A stretch of 50,808 nt of DNA from Chrysochromulina tobinii (lineage: Eukaryota; Haptophyta; Prymnesiales; Chrysochromulinaceae), in the NCBI GenBank assembly GCA_001275005.1, contig JWZX01003134.1, positions 1 to 50,808 on the forward strand, in the 5' to 3' direction. Each line of letters begins with the position of its first letter. Within the stretch, counting starts at the first letter, position 1. Under the pieces are notes generated by a model. That model did not search any database and was not told the DNA's origin. It saw nothing but the letters and a program-made list of their open reading frames with translations. Below are positions 27,943 to 38,372 of this stretch, piece after piece. Position numbers and translations under genes: made by a program.

Positions 27943-28365
27943 CTACTGTGTCGTCTTCAACTTTCCCCGATTCCGGCTCTCGCGTCCTTGCTGGTCAATA
28001 AGTGACGCAAGGAGGAGCGCAACCATGACACCCAGCTTTATCCGGAACTTGACCCCAATGTTAGGCCCCCGCCAAAACCACCGGATGATGAAGGGCTCCT
28101 GCGCCCGCTGAGCCATCAGGTCCTCGTATTGCTGGGCCACTGCGCGAGCGCTCAGATCGACATTCTTGCCCGACAGCAGCTCATACGCATCAGCGATCTG
28201 CTTGAAACGGTCCTCGGCCGCTGCCTTGCATCCTGCGGCAAGATCTGGATGGTGCGTCTTAGCAAGACGCAGATACGTCTCCCGGACCGACTCAGGGCTG
28301 GCGTCTGCGTTGAGGCCGAGAACTCGCAGAGATGCGACTCGACGCCGATACAACACGGCCGCCAT
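27943..28365 (-). CDS. J-domain (DnaJ-like) membrane protein
   Basis: From ATG 28365 the product has 140 residues (MAAVLYRRRVASLRVL); an in-frame ATG at 28407 adds 14. A J domain follows at once: LGLNADASPESVRETYLRLA, then KTHHPDLAAG with the HPD motif and KQIADAYELLSG. HPD activates Hsp70 ATPase. After a helical linker a hydrophobic segment (KLGVMVALLLASLI) near the C-terminus may anchor it in a membrane, followed by a charged tail. The partner Hsp70 and compartment (mitochondrial or ER) are not defined by the sequence; the Arg-rich N-terminus would suit a mitochondrion. Head to head with the prolyl iminopeptidase gene (136 bp). Confidence 0.82.
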   Translation of the reverse strand: MAAVLYRRRVASLRVLGLNADASPESVRETYLRLAKTHHPDLAAGCKAAAEDRFKQIADAYELLSGKNVDLSARAVAQQYEDLMAQRAQEPFIIRWFWRGPNIGVKFRIKLGVMVALLLASLIDQQGRESRNRGKLKTTQ

Positions 28366-28437
28366 TGAGCGCTCGTGCGGAATAGTTGCGGAATGCGAAT
28401 TCGTCAAGCCTGCAAGGTCAACTTTGGATTCAACTCC

Positions 28438-28465
28438 ACCTGGCTTTTCGTGAGAAAAACAGGGT
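28438..28465 (-). promoter_or_regulatory. 28-nt element shared with the PDI-like promoter
   Basis: Identical over 28 nt to 15030-15057 in reverse complement. It sits between the divergent J-domain and iminopeptidase genes. Relative to the J-domain gene it has the same orientation and similar distance to the ATG as the copy upstream of the PDI-like gene. Confidence 0.55.
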
Positions 28466-28501
28466 CACGCGCGTCAAAAGTGAGGGAGGGCCTCGCGTTG
28501 C

Positions 28502-29833
28502 ATGATCTTCGCGACCGAGCTGCGCACGATATTTCTGCTCAGTCTCTTGACAGCTCGTGCCGCATCCATGGCGGCTGTCACGACTCCTAAGGCCGACCTT
28601 CGGTACGTCAGCCTAGCGGCGTCAGACGCTGCCAACCAGGTCGCCAATCCTGTCGCGTACCCGCGCGATCTCTACCCGGAGATAGAGCCGTTTGAGACCG
28701 GCTACCTGGATGTCGGCAATCACAAGCTGTACTACGACCTGAGCGGCAACCCGAACGGTGTGCCGTGCATATTTTTGCACGGCGGCCCTGGTGCAGGGTG
28801 CTCGCCTCGCTCCCGTCGCTTCTTTGACCCAGCATACTACAAGATTGTCATCCTCGACCAGCGAGGCTCTGGCAAGTCCATTCCGAATGCCGCGGACGAC
28901 CTTGATGGCTCGCTCGTCGAGAACACGACGCCCGCGCTGGTCCATGATATCGACCTTCTTCGAGCCAAGCTGGGCATTGAGCGCTGGGGCGTCGTGCTCG
29001 GCGGTTCGTGGGGTTCGACGCTCGCCCTGGCCTACGCTCAAGCGCACCCGGACCGGTGCTCCAACCTCCTGCTACGCGGAGTCTTCCTCTTCGGCCCCGA
29101 CGAAGTCGAATACTTGTTCTGCAACGGCGGCACCTTTGGGCAGAACCCGGGCGCTTGGTCCAAGTACGTGCAGTACCTCGAAGACACGAGCTCAAACTGG
29201 GCGGTCGAAAAGACCAACCTCCTCGGCGCATACTGGACGCGGCTCACGAGCAGTGACGCTGCGGTGCGCTCGGCGGCGGCGGCGGCCTTCGTCGGGTACG
29301 AGCTCTCGATAAGCAAGACATACACGGACCCCGCCGTGCTGGAGGTACGCTGAGGCCGTCGTGGGCACATGCTCGTTGTCACAGAGGAGCCGGCACCCCC
29401 ACGGTCCCCCGCGGCACCCCCGCGGCACCCCGCGCCTCCTTCTGGTGCGCCCTGCCTACGGCTGACTTTCTGTGCCTTGCCTGGCGAGCACCCTCAGACG
29501 TACCTTGGCACACCGACGATCCTCATCCCGTTCGCGGTCATGGAGGTTCACTACATGCTCCACGCGGGCTTTATGCGCCGTGGCCAACTCTTGGACAATG
29601 TCAAGGTGATGGCAGAGCACGGGCACAAGGTGGCCATCGCGCACGGGCGTGCCGATTATGTATGCCAGCCCCAGGCAGCCTATCGGCTCGCCCAGGCTCT
29701 CGGCGCGGTCGGAGCCCAATGCGAGCTCGAGATCGTCGCAGGCGCTGGGCACAGCGACTCGGAGCCTGGGTTGATCGACGCGATGGTTCGTGCGACGGAC
29801 AAGTTTCGTGATGTTGCGGCCGTGATCGCTTGA
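28502..29833 (+). CDS. Prolyl iminopeptidase (alpha/beta hydrolase), two exons
   Basis: Exon 1 is 28502-29344 and exon 2 is 29498-29833; the 153-nt intron (GAG|GTACGC, CTCAG|ACG) is phase 0 and gives 392 residues. Family S33 landmarks: PFETGYLDVGNHKLYYDLSG, FLHGGPGAGCSP oxyanion region, ILDQRGSGKS, nucleophile Ser in LGGSWGSTLAL, EVHYMLHAGF, Asp in HGRADYVC and His in AGAGHSD. It removes N-terminal proline from peptides. Bacterial-type enzymes are ~315 residues; here ~55 extra N-terminal residues (MIFATELRTIFLLSLLTARA) look like a signal or targeting peptide. The splice restores the conserved order across the junction. Confidence 0.9.
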
Positions 29834-30735
29834 GAGCGGGGATAAGGGGCATATGGAGGGCGGGATCCCGTTGGCGTGGATGTCGTCCGGTCCGGGATTA
29901 CAGACAATCCTGGACGCTCCAGAGGCGGCGAGGGTAGGCTCCAGGTGGGGAGGCGCTTCCAGGGTGCGGGCTTGATGGAGTTATCCGATCCGCCGCGGTC
30001 AAGAACGTCAAGTTTATACTTCTCAAGGAGGCGTGTGCGGTTCTTGATCTTGTGTCCTGTGTGATCCAAGCGCCAAGCTGCGAGCCATGCTGCGAGCGCG
30101 GACTCCTACCGACTCACGACGTCACAGAGTAGAGCGTGCGCACCTTGTCCCGCAGCGGACCTGGAGTTTGAGACGCTTCGCTTATGAGCAGTTCATGGAG
30201 CAGTTTTAGTTTGAGTGCTGGTCATGCGGTCGATGGTGCTGGCGGTTAAAACTTAAATCGTTAAAAGGTGTTATTAGTTATAGTCTCAGAGGAGCAACCG
30301 TTCCTATCCGGCCACCGCGGGGGCATGATTATATCATCATGATTGTTTAAGTTTATGCGATTATCCCAGATACGTTATGCGGCCTCATCATCGCCAACCT
30401 CGGAGTGCCAGAGGCGGGGGCGCGAAGGAGCTGTCGAAGGCCGATGGCCCTCAAAGGTCCAAGCGGCGCGCCACGGGCACCGGCTGGGTCCGAGAGACAC
30501 GCGACCATGACTACGCCGACGCCCAGCGCCGCGGTCACCCTGTGACCCTACCATGGACCCTACTGTCGTATAAACAACGTGTTCTCTTCTTTTCCCCTCT
30601 TCACGGTGGGGTTATCGCGCAGCCGGCCCTCGTGAAAGGCATGTTGATGTTCCCACAGCCGGCCCCCCAAGGGGCTGGGAGCCCCTTGGCCCCCCCCTTG
30701 TCGAGCAGGAATCCAGGTGCAGTCTACCCGTCAGC
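29834..30735. other. Long intergenic region
   Basis: About 900 bp without supportable coding. An AT-rich stretch (30240-30365) with TTAAAACTTAAATCG and TTATATCATCATGATTG stands out from the GC-rich surroundings. ORFs on either strand have arbitrary composition. It presumably includes the promoter of the 30736 gene. Confidence 0.45.
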
Positions 30736-31866
30736 ATGGCTTTCATCATCGCTTGGCTTTCATGGATGTGCATACTTCCGTGCTCACAGGTGGCGGTGGT
30801 GCTACAAATGGGGCAGGGCGTCGTAGACCGCTCGCAAGGCCGCTGTTCAAAGGCCAAGAGCAGCACGCAGTGCGCAGCGACTACGGGGGGTGTCTGCGCA
30901 AGAGAGATATGCAGCTGCGAACGAACGAACTCGCGCTGTTTGCCTGACGGATGCTCTCCAACGCTTGCCGATATTGCAGCAGCTTCAGTGGCACGACTCC
31001 CACAGTGTGTCACAGATCTCGCATGTAACGCCAAGCTTGGGGCGGGGGTGTGCATAGCAGGCCGCTGCCGCTGTGCTGACTCATGGGGCATGTGGAACTG
31101 CAGCTACTTCAACGGCCGTCAGAACGTGAGCAGCAACCAACTGTACAAGGAGTCGATCTACGCAACGTACTATGCCAACCTCAGCATGATCCAGCAGCAG
31201 ACGTTGAGCAGCGAGGTGATGAGCAAGCGCGAGCGTGGCATAGGTTTAAGCGGTCCTGGCTCGACGGTGGAGGAGACGGAGGGAGTGCGGACGGCGCTTC
31301 CCGTACTGATCAATACCTTCGGCATCCGCTCCATCATCGATGTCCCCTGCGGAGACTTTAACTACATGCGAGCCGTGCTAAGATCGGAGGCGCTAATGGC
31401 GGGTGTCAACTACACAGGTTTGGACATCGTGTCCAGCTTGATCAACGTATTGAGGACCACCTACGGCCATCCGAAGGCCCACGCTCGGCACAACCTCTCG
31501 TTCGGACGGTTCGATCTGTCGACCCAATACTTGTGGCCAGCTGACCTTCTCATCGTGCGAGACATCCTTTTCCACTTCGACATGAAGCGCGTGCTCGAGG
31601 TGCTTGACCGCATCGATGAGTCCGGATGCCGTTACGCATTGATCACTACCTTCCCGACGCACTTGGCATCGGCGGCCGACGCCAAGTTCCGCGCAGGACG
31701 TGGCTTTAGCTCATATGCGTCGTGGAATTTAGAGGATGAGCCCTTCCACCTACCGCCACCGCTGCTGGCCATAGGCAGAGACGGGGGCAGCTCGGATCGC
31801 GTGATGGGTTTGTGGAGATGCCCACTCAGGGTGCGGCAGGCAGGAGGGCAGGCAGCGGCCATGTAG
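30736..31866 (+). CDS. Secretory-pathway SAM-dependent methyltransferase with Cys-rich domain
   Basis: 376 residues starting MAFIIAWLSWMCILPCS, a signal peptide or anchor. A Cys-rich region (~35-125) includes CSKAKSSTQC, CAREICSCE and GVCIAGRCRCADSWG, an EGF-like spacing. After YATYYANLSMIQQQTLSSE the methyltransferase core reads SIIDVPCGDFNYMRAV (SAM motif I, with DxPCGDF), YTGLDIV (acidic loop), FGRFDLST, ADLLIVRDILFHFD and YALITTFP. The DVPCGD signature suggests a class I enzyme acting in the lumen, perhaps on sugars or cell-surface polymers; this is inference. The end is GLWRCPLRV. An in-frame ATG cluster at the start leaves the exact initiation open. Confidence 0.78.
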   Translation: MAFIIAWLSWMCILPCSQVAVVLQMGQGVVDRSQGRCSKAKSSTQCAATTGGVCAREICSCERTNSRCLPDGCSPTLADIAAASVARLPQCVTDLACNAKLGAGVCIAGRCRCADSWGMWNCSYFNGRQNVSSNQLYKESIYATYYANLSMIQQQTLSSEVMSKRERGIGLSGPGSTVEETEGVRTALPVLINTFGIRSIIDVPCGDFNYMRAVLRSEALMAGVNYTGLDIVSSLINVLRTTYGHPKAHARHNLSFGRFDLSTQYLWPADLLIVRDILFHFDMKRVLEVLDRIDESGCRYALITTFPTHLASAADAKFRAGRGFSSYASWNLEDEPFHLPPPLLAIGRDGGSSDRVMGLWRCPLRVRQAGGQAAAM

Positions 31867-32640
31867 GAGGGTTTGTAGAGCGGTGCGCCTACTCAGGCCG
31901 CCAAGCCGAGAAGGCCCAGCTGCGCAGCACCGCAGCTCCTGGCCCGTGGCCGCGCGCCCGAAGGGACTGTGTCAACGGCACTACTACAACTAAGCAACAC
32001 GGATTCATGCATCGCAAACGGCTATAATGACCAATACATTCGCCTACAACTGAAGTGTCAGGGAAGCCGCACACCGTCGGCGTCGCGCAGAGAAACGCCG
32101 CGCGTCGCTAGGACCAGACGCGAGACGGGTCACGCACACGTAGACGTACCCCAAATAGACGAGACGAGGTCGGTACCGTATAAGTATTCGAATAAATCTT
32201 TGGCTATCTCCTAGCTTTAACTAGCCGTATCACCTATCTCCTACGGAGGTTCCGATTTTAACCGGTTCGGGCTTCGGGCCCGGTTCCAGGGGGTGTCGAC
32301 CTGTCGTGTCCGGGTGGGACCCGACCCGCACCTGTCGCGCGCCTTGCGATGTGACGGGTGAGGCGACATGACACCTTGGCACACTGCCACCGGTCCACAC
32401 GTGGGAACGGGCGGAATAATTGAAGTTGAACAATATCCGGATAGTTGCGAGATAGGCTCTTCTTACTCTTCCGATGTGTAGAGTTCAACGTTCGCGACGG
32501 TACAACACGAAACAACACGAAACAACACGAACGTTGCCGAATCCGTGTGTGTCAGGAGCTGCGGATCATCATGCGCCCGGGGTATTGACGCCCTATAGAA
32601 AGGGGGGTAATCAAGTTGCCCCGCGCGCATTGCGCGCGGC
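31867..32640. other. Intergenic with hairpin-bounded 10-bp repeats
   Basis: No gene supported. At 32486-32536, CAACGTTCG and CGAACGTTG form a 9-bp inverted repeat whose loop holds three 10-bp units AACAACACGA. This is the only decamer array I found outside a recognised intron. Confidence 0.5.
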
Positions 32641-32699
32641 AAGGCGAGGGCGGCGAAAGCACGCGAGTCATGAGCAGGCTCACACTTCGCCGCCGCATC

Positions 32700-33030
32700 A
32701 ACGCAGCCGCAACTATCGTATACTCACCGCGCCACGCCGCCGTGCTGCGCGCTCACCTTCACCACCTTCACCTCTTTGAGCATCGCCAACGAGCCACTCG
32801 GCATGCTGCACCTTGGCGACCGTGGCGACGGCGCCACTGCCGGCAAGGAGACTGCCAGGCAGCGCTACGCCCACATCAACGCTGGCCACGTTGACGTTCC
32901 GGACTTTATCCGGTTTGGCGTCAAGCCGCAATGCTACGAGCTCAAATTTCTACACCCCCTTCTCGACCCCCTTCCACGTTTCCCCCGCCCTCGGCCTCGG
33001 CTCGACGGACAAGGGCGGCGCCGCCACGGC
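32700..33030 (+). pseudogene. Frameshifted gene fragment, unknown family
   Basis: From ~32750 the plus strand reads TFTTFTSLSIANEPLGMLHL then YAHINAGHVDVPDFIRFGV and KPQCYELKF. One base later (TTTCTAC near 32948) the sensible reading continues in another frame: YTPFSTPFHVSPALGLGS then DKGGAATADGR. A single extra base would explain the break. No clear start, no proper end, and no family recognised. It may be a decayed copy, one exon of an unfound gene, or contain a sequencing error. Confidence 0.4.
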
Positions 33031-33367
33031 GGACGGTAGGTGGACGGCGGACGCTTCGCCATGGGCAACACTGAGGAAGCCCGGATTGCGCGGTACGCGT
33101 CCCCCCCGACGCCGAGAGCGGTCGGTGTACGCGCGTCGCGTAGAAGGGGACGATTTAGTACCGTTGCGTTGGTTTGCGTCGGTCCGGGTATGCATGCGCG
33201 AATCCCGGCGCCGGCTAGGCGCCGGCCACAGAGTGACGCGCGCAACCGGCAGAACTGCATCCCGCACAACGGAGCGACAACGGGACACGGACGGGAGCCG
33301 AGCATCGTTCCCCAGCGTAGTACCTTGCATTCATATCAAATATGTATCACCCTCTAACACCCCCGCC

Positions 33368-33793
33368 ATGTCCGCCAGTCCGCCACTTCTACCATCCCCG
33401 CCGCCGCCCGCACCGCCGCCACCCTTGCCGCCTCGACCGCCAACGCCACCTCCGCCGATGCCGTCGCCGCCTAGTTCTGCTTCTCCACCGCCCCCGACGC
33501 CACCACCGTCCTCTCCACCGCCTCCCGTGCAGCCACCGCCACCGTCGCCTTTACCACCGCCTACCGTGCCTCCGCCTCCAACATCCATACGTTTTGCGTC
33601 CCTTATACTGTTGTATCCGATATATCTTTTGGAGGTATATCTAGTTCGGACTCGACTCATTTCAAACATTTACACGGTACACGGTATCCATGACGGTATC
33701 ATCATCTTCTTCATGCGATGTGCTCGCTCGTATGCTTATCGGCTGGCTGTGAAACGCCATGGGGGCCCGGCCTCGGGGATCGAGGCTGGATGA
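33368..33793 (+). CDS. Pro-rich ORF with hydrophobic tail (doubtful)
   Basis: MSASPPLLPSPPPP opens ~70 residues of PPPPSPPP-type sequence like algal hydroxyproline-rich glycoproteins, followed by SIRFASLILLYPIYLLEVYL and a short tail running into the 39-bp repeats. The C-terminus overlaps the opposite gene. It may be a real small gene, an exon, or a chance ORF in a CCN-rich tract. Confidence 0.25.
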   Translation: MSASPPLLPSPPPPAPPPPLPPRPPTPPPPMPSPPSSASPPPPTPPPSSPPPPVQPPPPSPLPPPTVPPPPTSIRFASLILLYPIYLLEVYLVRTRLISNIYTVHGIHDGIIIFFMRCARSYAYRLAVKRHGGPASGIEAG

Positions 33794-36700
33794 CGCCATG
33801 GGGGCCCGGCCTCGGGGATGGAGGCTGGATGACGCCATGGGGGCCCGGCCTCGGGGATGGAGGCTGGCTGACGCCATGGGGGCCTGGCCTCGGGGATCGA
33901 GGCTGGTTGACGCCATGGGGGCCCGGCCTCGGGGATCGAGGCTGGCTGACGCCATGGGGGCCTGGCCTCGGGGATGGAGGCTGGATGACGCCATGGGGGC
34001 CCGGCCTCGGGGATCGAGGCTGGCTGACGCCATGGGGGCCCGGCCTCGGGGATCGAGGCTGGCTGACGCCATGGGGGCCCGGCCTCGGGGATCGAGGCTG
34101 TAATGTGGAAGTCTGCGGTTGATCTCCATGTAGGCTCCTCAAAATCAGTGTTCCCGTTCTCAACCACCGCCTTCTCAGCCGCCGCCTTCTCGGTCACCTG
34201 CACGGCCGCCAACTTCTCGGCCGCATCCTTCTTGGCCGCCGCAGCTTTCTCCGTCGCCGCCTTCGCCTTGGCCGCCTGCGCCTCGGCTGCCGCCTTTGCC
34301 TCAACCGCCGCCTTCTCGGCCACAACTTGCCATGCCTTCGCCGCCTTCACGGCTGCAGCCGCCTTGCTCGCTAGGCGTGTGCGCTGCTGCTCTTGTTCAC
34401 GCGTCTGGGCGCGCTTGGCAGGTGGCGCAGCGACGGGCGCCGAAGCGTCAGGCGCCGTCACGGGCGCTCTTTGTTCAGCGACGGGCGCTGCGGCGACGGG
34501 CGCTGCGGTGACTGGCGCTGCGGCGACGGGCGCTGCGGCTACGGGCGCTGGGGCGACGGGCGATGGGGCGACGGGCGCTGGGGCGACCTCCGCGGCCTCC
34601 TTGTCTGCCTTCTCCTTGGCTTCTGCGGCCTCCTTCTCGGCCTTCTTCGCCGCCTCGGCTGCCTCCTTCTCCGCCTTCTTCGCGGCCTTAGTGTCGATCG
34701 CGGCAGCCGTGGGTGGCTGCAGCTGCTGATCTCGATTCGGCTGGTGTGGCTCGTTCACAGCGCGCTCGACCAGTGCATCGTTAGCGGGCGCTGCCGCGAC
34801 GGGCGCTGCCGCAACGGGCGCTGCCGCGACGGGCGCTGCCGCGACGGGCGGCATCCTCGTAGACGTTGCACCGTCATCCGCAGCCCTTTGATCGAGTTCG
34901 CCATTCGCGAGACGCTTGAAGATGGTGTTGGGCTCGGAGCAACTCGCGCTTCGGGGCATGCGAAGGTTGGCCGCCTGCCCCGAGGCAGGATGGTTGTGGA
35001 GGTCGGTCGAGTTCCATGCAAACTCCGGCTGCGTGTGAGATGGTTCGTCGTCTTCGCACCGGCACGTCATTGCCGACACGTCCCTCGCCGCCGCCCTGAC
35101 GAGTCGCTTCTGGTCAGACTGACGGAGGACCGTCGCGCTCCGTGCAAGCTCCGTCTTGTTCGTCACGATCAGCTCATCGTCCCCCGGGTTCGTCAGAATG
35201 GGCCCATCGCCATCGCACGGACAGGTCGGTGATGTCGGTGAGAGGCCGGAGCTCGCCAGCATGATTGTCGTACCCGCACCCCCCATCGGCTCGATTCTCA
35301 GGCCAACGGGCCTCAGAGCGTCGCCGAGGCACTTGTCGGCAGCGCTGGCACCTGCCCAGCAGCTCTCGATGGCCAGCTGTCCGTCTGTGTAAGTATTAGA
35401 GACGGTCGCGAACGAGGTGGGGGGGCGCGGGAGGCTGCAGTCAAACTCGGTGCCGGCAGGACTGTACTGACGGAACGAGGCGAATTGCCTGTCCGCCTCG
35501 TTTCGCAAGAGTGACATCATGGCGACCTTGGGGTTCTTTGCGATGGACCGAAGTGCATCCTCCCATGCCACCATCGTCGCCTCATTACGTGCGAGCATGC
35601 ACTTTGTCGGCGGCCTTTCCTTCACGAGCTGCCCGGCCGTATTGGCGTTGACAAACTGCGGGAAGAAGTTGAGCGTGATCGTGCAGTTCGCGGGGGGGCA
35701 GACGTCCTTGGGCACTCCTTCACACACAAGATCGCGCACGCGGACGAAGTAGTCGGCGAAGTCGTACTTGAGACCCAAGTACAGCGAGGATGCATCGCCA
35801 GTGAGGTTCGTAGGTCGCATGCCCGGCTTCTTCGAGCTACTGAGCGCCAAGATCTTCTGGTTGAGTACTGGGTTGCTCCTCCTCCGAAGCGTACCGGTGC
35901 CGGAGTCGAAGATCGCATCCGCAAAGGACGACATGTTGCACCCGGTGACGTGTTCGGTCGTCGACCACACCATGCTCGTGTACGAGAAGGGCTCGCCGAG
36001 GTCGAACACGCACGGGTGGGTATTGAGCGCATGCCCAAACTCCGTCGCGCCACTTTCGTGGTCAGAGATGATGACGAGCACCTGTGCGAAAGACGAGCCA
36101 GCCTTCTCGGCCGCCGCCTCCTCGGCCGCCTCCTTCGCCGCCTCCTCCTTGGCCGCCGCCTTCTCCTTGGCCGCCTTCTCCGCCGCCTCCTTCTCCGCCG
36201 CCTCCTTCTCCGCCGCCTCCTTCTCCGCCGCCGCCTTCTCCGCCGCCGCCTTCTCCGCCGCCGCCTTCTCCGCCGCCGCCTTCTCCGCCGCCTCCTTCTC
36301 CGCCGCCGCCTCTGCCTCAGCATAGGCCTTCGCAGCCGCAGCCTCCGCCGCGGCCGCCGCCTCCTCGGCAGCCGCCTCCGCCTCAGACGCGGCCTCCTCG
36401 GCCGCCGCCTCCTTGGCCGCAGCCTTCTCAGCCTCGATTGCCAGCTCACACGCCATGTGGCACTCGGTTAGCATGAAGTCTGGGTTGGCCTCACACTCCC
36501 CCGCCGCAGCCCATTGGGGGCAGTCAGCGGGCTCGGGCGCGAGAATCGCGGCGAGCGTCGCCTTCTCCGCCGCCGCATTCTCTTCGTATGCCTGCTGGGC
36601 CGCGGCGTTTTGCGCGGCCACTCTCGTGGCTACGTCCGAACGCTCGCACGTGACCTTACACTGTGTCCTCGCGCACCACTGGGAGAGGCACTCCAGCGCG

Positions 36701-38130
36701 CATTCGCCCTGCAATGCTCGATGGGCGCAGTTCGGCGGCTCGTCAGCGGGGACGAGGAACTCGGTGAGAGCGGCCCTCTGGGCGATCCCGATTTCGAAGG
36801 CCGCCTTCTCGGCCGCCGCCCTCTCGGCGTACTCCTTCTGGGCCGCGGCGTTCATCTCGGCATCTGCCTTCTCGAGCGCCGTCTTTCTCGCGGCCGCCGC
36901 TTGCTCCGCCTCTGCCTTTCTAGCTGCCGCCGCTCGCTCCGCCTCTGCTTTCCTTGCCATTGCGGCTTGTTCGGCCGCTTCCTTTCTAACGGCCGCCGCC
37001 TTCTGATAGGCCGCCTCCTTGGCAGCCGCCTTCTCGGCCGCCGCCTTCTCCGCCAGCGCCTTCTGGAATTCCGCCTCGACGGCCGCCGCCATGCCGGCCG
37101 CTGCCTCCTCCGCTGCTGCCTTCTCCATCGCTGCCTTCTCCGCCGCCGCAGCCGCATTCTCCTCCGCCGCCGCCTCGATCGCCGCCTGCTCCGCCAACGC
37201 CCTCTGGAACGCCGCCTCGACGGCCGCTGCCTGCTCGGCCGCTGCCTTCTCCGCTGCTGCCTTCTCTGCCGTCGCCTTTTCCGCTGCCGCCTTCTCGGCC
37301 GCCGCCTTCTCGGCCAGCGCCTTCTGGAACTCCGCCTCGACGGCCGCTGCCTGCTCGGCCGCCGCCTTCTCGGCCGCACTCGCCGTCGCCGCCTTCTCGG
37401 CAACCGCCATCTGGAACGTCACCGCCGCCTTTTCTCTTGCCGCCTTCTCGGCCGCCGCCTTCTCGGCCACCGCCTTCTCTGCCGCTGCCTTCTCGGCCAC
37501 CGTCTTCTCGGCCGTCGCCTTCTCGGCCACCGCCTGCTCGGCCGCCGCCTTCTCGGCGACCGCCTTCTCTTTATTCGCTGCCTCCCTCTCGGCTGCATGA
37601 TCCTTGATCCATGACTTCCAGCAAGCAGCCTGGCACTCCTTGCGCATCAGGGCCGACTTGGCGGCCGAATTTGTGCTCGAGGCGATGCACTCGCCCGCAT
37701 CTGCCCGCGCGTCGCACCCTTCAGGGTCTGCTAACTCCCAACTGGCAGACTCCGGGGGATCCACGGGCCTTTTGATCTCGGTCCTTGACTCGGTCATGGC
37801 CGGCGCGGTCGGCTGGGTCGTGGTCGGCGTAGCAACCGTGGCCGGTGTATTGAGGTACCACGGTGTTCTGCCATCTTTTCTGCGGACTGCCGTCCCCGAG
37901 GCTGGTATGGTCAGCGAGGCTGGCTGGGCCTTCTCTGCCGCCGCCTTCTCCGCCGCTCGCTCCGCCGCCGCTCGCTCCGCTTCCGCCTTCTCCGCCGCCG
38001 CTCGCTCCGCCGTGACATGAGGCGTGGCGATCTCTGTGAGCGCTTGAAATGCAGCATTTGGGGGAAGCGCATGCGCGACGAGGGCGAGCGCTAGACATAT
38101 GGCAAGACGGCAGAGGTAGCCGTGGCCCAT
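33736..38130 (-). CDS. Giant secreted mosaic: ShKT domains, Ala/Glu/Lys helices, sulfotransferase-like domain, 13-residue repeats
   Basis: From ATG 38130 ([19 protein letters not shown], signal peptide) to 33736 there is one open frame of ~1,460 residues. Three ShKT-type Cys domains: [11 protein letters not shown]...CQAACW (~37,720-37,610), [14 protein letters not shown] (~36,740), and [16 protein letters not shown] then CHMACE (~36,530-36,440). Between them, TolA-like (AEKAAAEKA)n sequence runs for ~270 and ~120 residues and would form long single helices. A sulfotransferase-like domain begins [32 protein letters not shown] (5' PAPS-loop position, with DHESGAT replacing the usual PRSGT) and spans to ~35,150. 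PVAAAPVAA blocks, more AEK helix and nine 13-residue repeats follow. A wall or extracellular scaffold role is inferred. Confidence 0.75.
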   Translation of the reverse strand: MGHGYLCRLAICLALALVAHALPPNAAFQALTEIATPHVTAERAAAEKAEAERAAAERAAEKAAAEKAQPASLTIPASGTAVRRKDGRTPWYLNTPATVATPTTTQPTAPAMTESRTEIKRPVDPPESASWELADPEGCDARADAGECIASSTNSAAKSALMRKECQAACWKSWIKDHAAEREAANKEKAVAEKAAAEQAVAEKATAEKTVAEKAAAEKAVAEKAAAEKAAREKAAVTFQMAVAEKAATASAAEKAAAEQAAAVEAEFQKALAEKAAAEKAAAEKATAEKAAAEKAAAEQAAAVEAAFQRALAEQAAIEAAAEENAAAAAEKAAMEKAAAEEAAAGMAAAVEAEFQKALAEKAAAEKAAAKEAAYQKAAAVRKEAAEQAAMARKAEAERAAAARKAEAEQAAAARKTALEKADAEMNAAAQKEYAERAAAEKAAFEIGIAQRAALTEFLVPADEPPNCAHRALQGECALECLSQWCARTQCKVTCERSDVATRVAAQNAAAQQAYEENAAAEKATLAAILAPEPADCPQWAAAGECEANPDFMLTECHMACELAIEAEKAAAKEAAAEEAASEAEAAAEEAAAAAEAAAAKAYAEAEAAAEKEAAEKAAAEKAAAEKAAAEKAAAEKEAAEKEAAEKEAAEKAAKEKAAAKEEAAKEAAEEAAAEKAGSSFAQVLVIISDHESGATEFGHALNTHPCVFDLGEPFSYTSMVWSTTEHVTGCNMSSFADAIFDSGTGTLRRRSNPVLNQKILALSSSKKPGMRPTNLTGDASSLYLGLKYDFADYFVRVRDLVCEGVPKDVCPPANCTITLNFFPQFVNANTAGQLVKERPPTKCMLARNEATMVAWEDALRSIAKNPKVAMMSLLRNEADRQFASFRQYSPAGTEFDCSLPRPPTSFATVSNTYTDGQLAIESCWAGASAADKCLGDALRPVGLRIEPMGGAGTTIMLASSGLSPTSPTCPCDGDGPILTNPGDDELIVTNKTELARSATVLRQSDQKRLVRAAARDVSAMTCRCEDDEPSHTQPEFAWNSTDLHNHPASGQAANLRMPRSASCSEPNTIFKRLANGELDQRAADDGATSTRMPPVAAAPVAAAPVAAAPVAAAPANDALVERAVNEPHQPNRDQQLQPPTAAAIDTKAAKKAEKEAAEAAKKAEKEAAEAKEKADKEAAEVAPAPVAPSPVAPAPVAAAPVAAAPVTAAPVAAAPVAEQRAPVTAPDASAPVAAPPAKRAQTREQEQQRTRLASKAAAAVKAAKAWQVVAEKAAVEAKAAAEAQAAKAKAATEKAAAAKKDAAEKLAAVQVTEKAAAEKAVVENGNTDFEEPTWRSTADFHITASIPEAGPPWRQPASIPEAGPPWRQPASIPEAGPPWRHPASIPEARPPWRQPASIPEAGPPWRQPASIPEARPPWRQPASIPEAGPPWRHPASIPEAGPPWRHPASIPEAGPPWRFTASR
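33756..34105. repeat. Nine-copy 39-bp coding minisatellite
   Basis: Units begin with GCCATGGGGGCC at 33756, 33795, 33834, 33873, 33912, 33951, 33990, 34029 and 34068, exactly 39 bp apart. They encode [13 protein letters not shown] repeats in the minus-strand gene. The array is also stop-free in other frames because 39 is a multiple of three. Confidence 0.97.
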
Positions 38131-38372
38131 GTCTCCTTGCCAATTACCAAATTTGGTCGTCTGCTTTGGCTGACGATGCATGCAGTTTGAAAGTGCAAAC
38201 CGGCCTCACGGTGCGCATTCGCCCCGGGTGTTAGAGGCCGCAACGCTCCCCGCCTAAGTATGATGCGCCGCCGTTTCAAAGCAGGTTTGAACTTCGATGA
38301 TCGGAGACGCCGCGCACGTTCGAGTGGCAAAAGTGCCGAGACACAACACGGCCGTCCAGGCAATCGCCCTCA

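Noticed and set aside
28375-28590. Shared peptide WLFVRKTG in ORFs at 28.4 kb and 15.0 kb
   Set aside because: The similarity comes from the 28-nt DNA element in intergenic regions, not from related proteins.
33718-34122. Plus-strand ORFs with repeated [10 protein letters not shown]-type units
   Set aside because: They are alternative frames of the 39-bp minisatellite and have no sequence outside it.
34103-37614. Long plus-strand ORFs opposite the Ala/Glu/Lys-rich gene
   Set aside because: They are Arg/Leu/Ala or Pro/Ser homopolymer-like shadows produced by the GCC/TTC-rich complement of the real frame.
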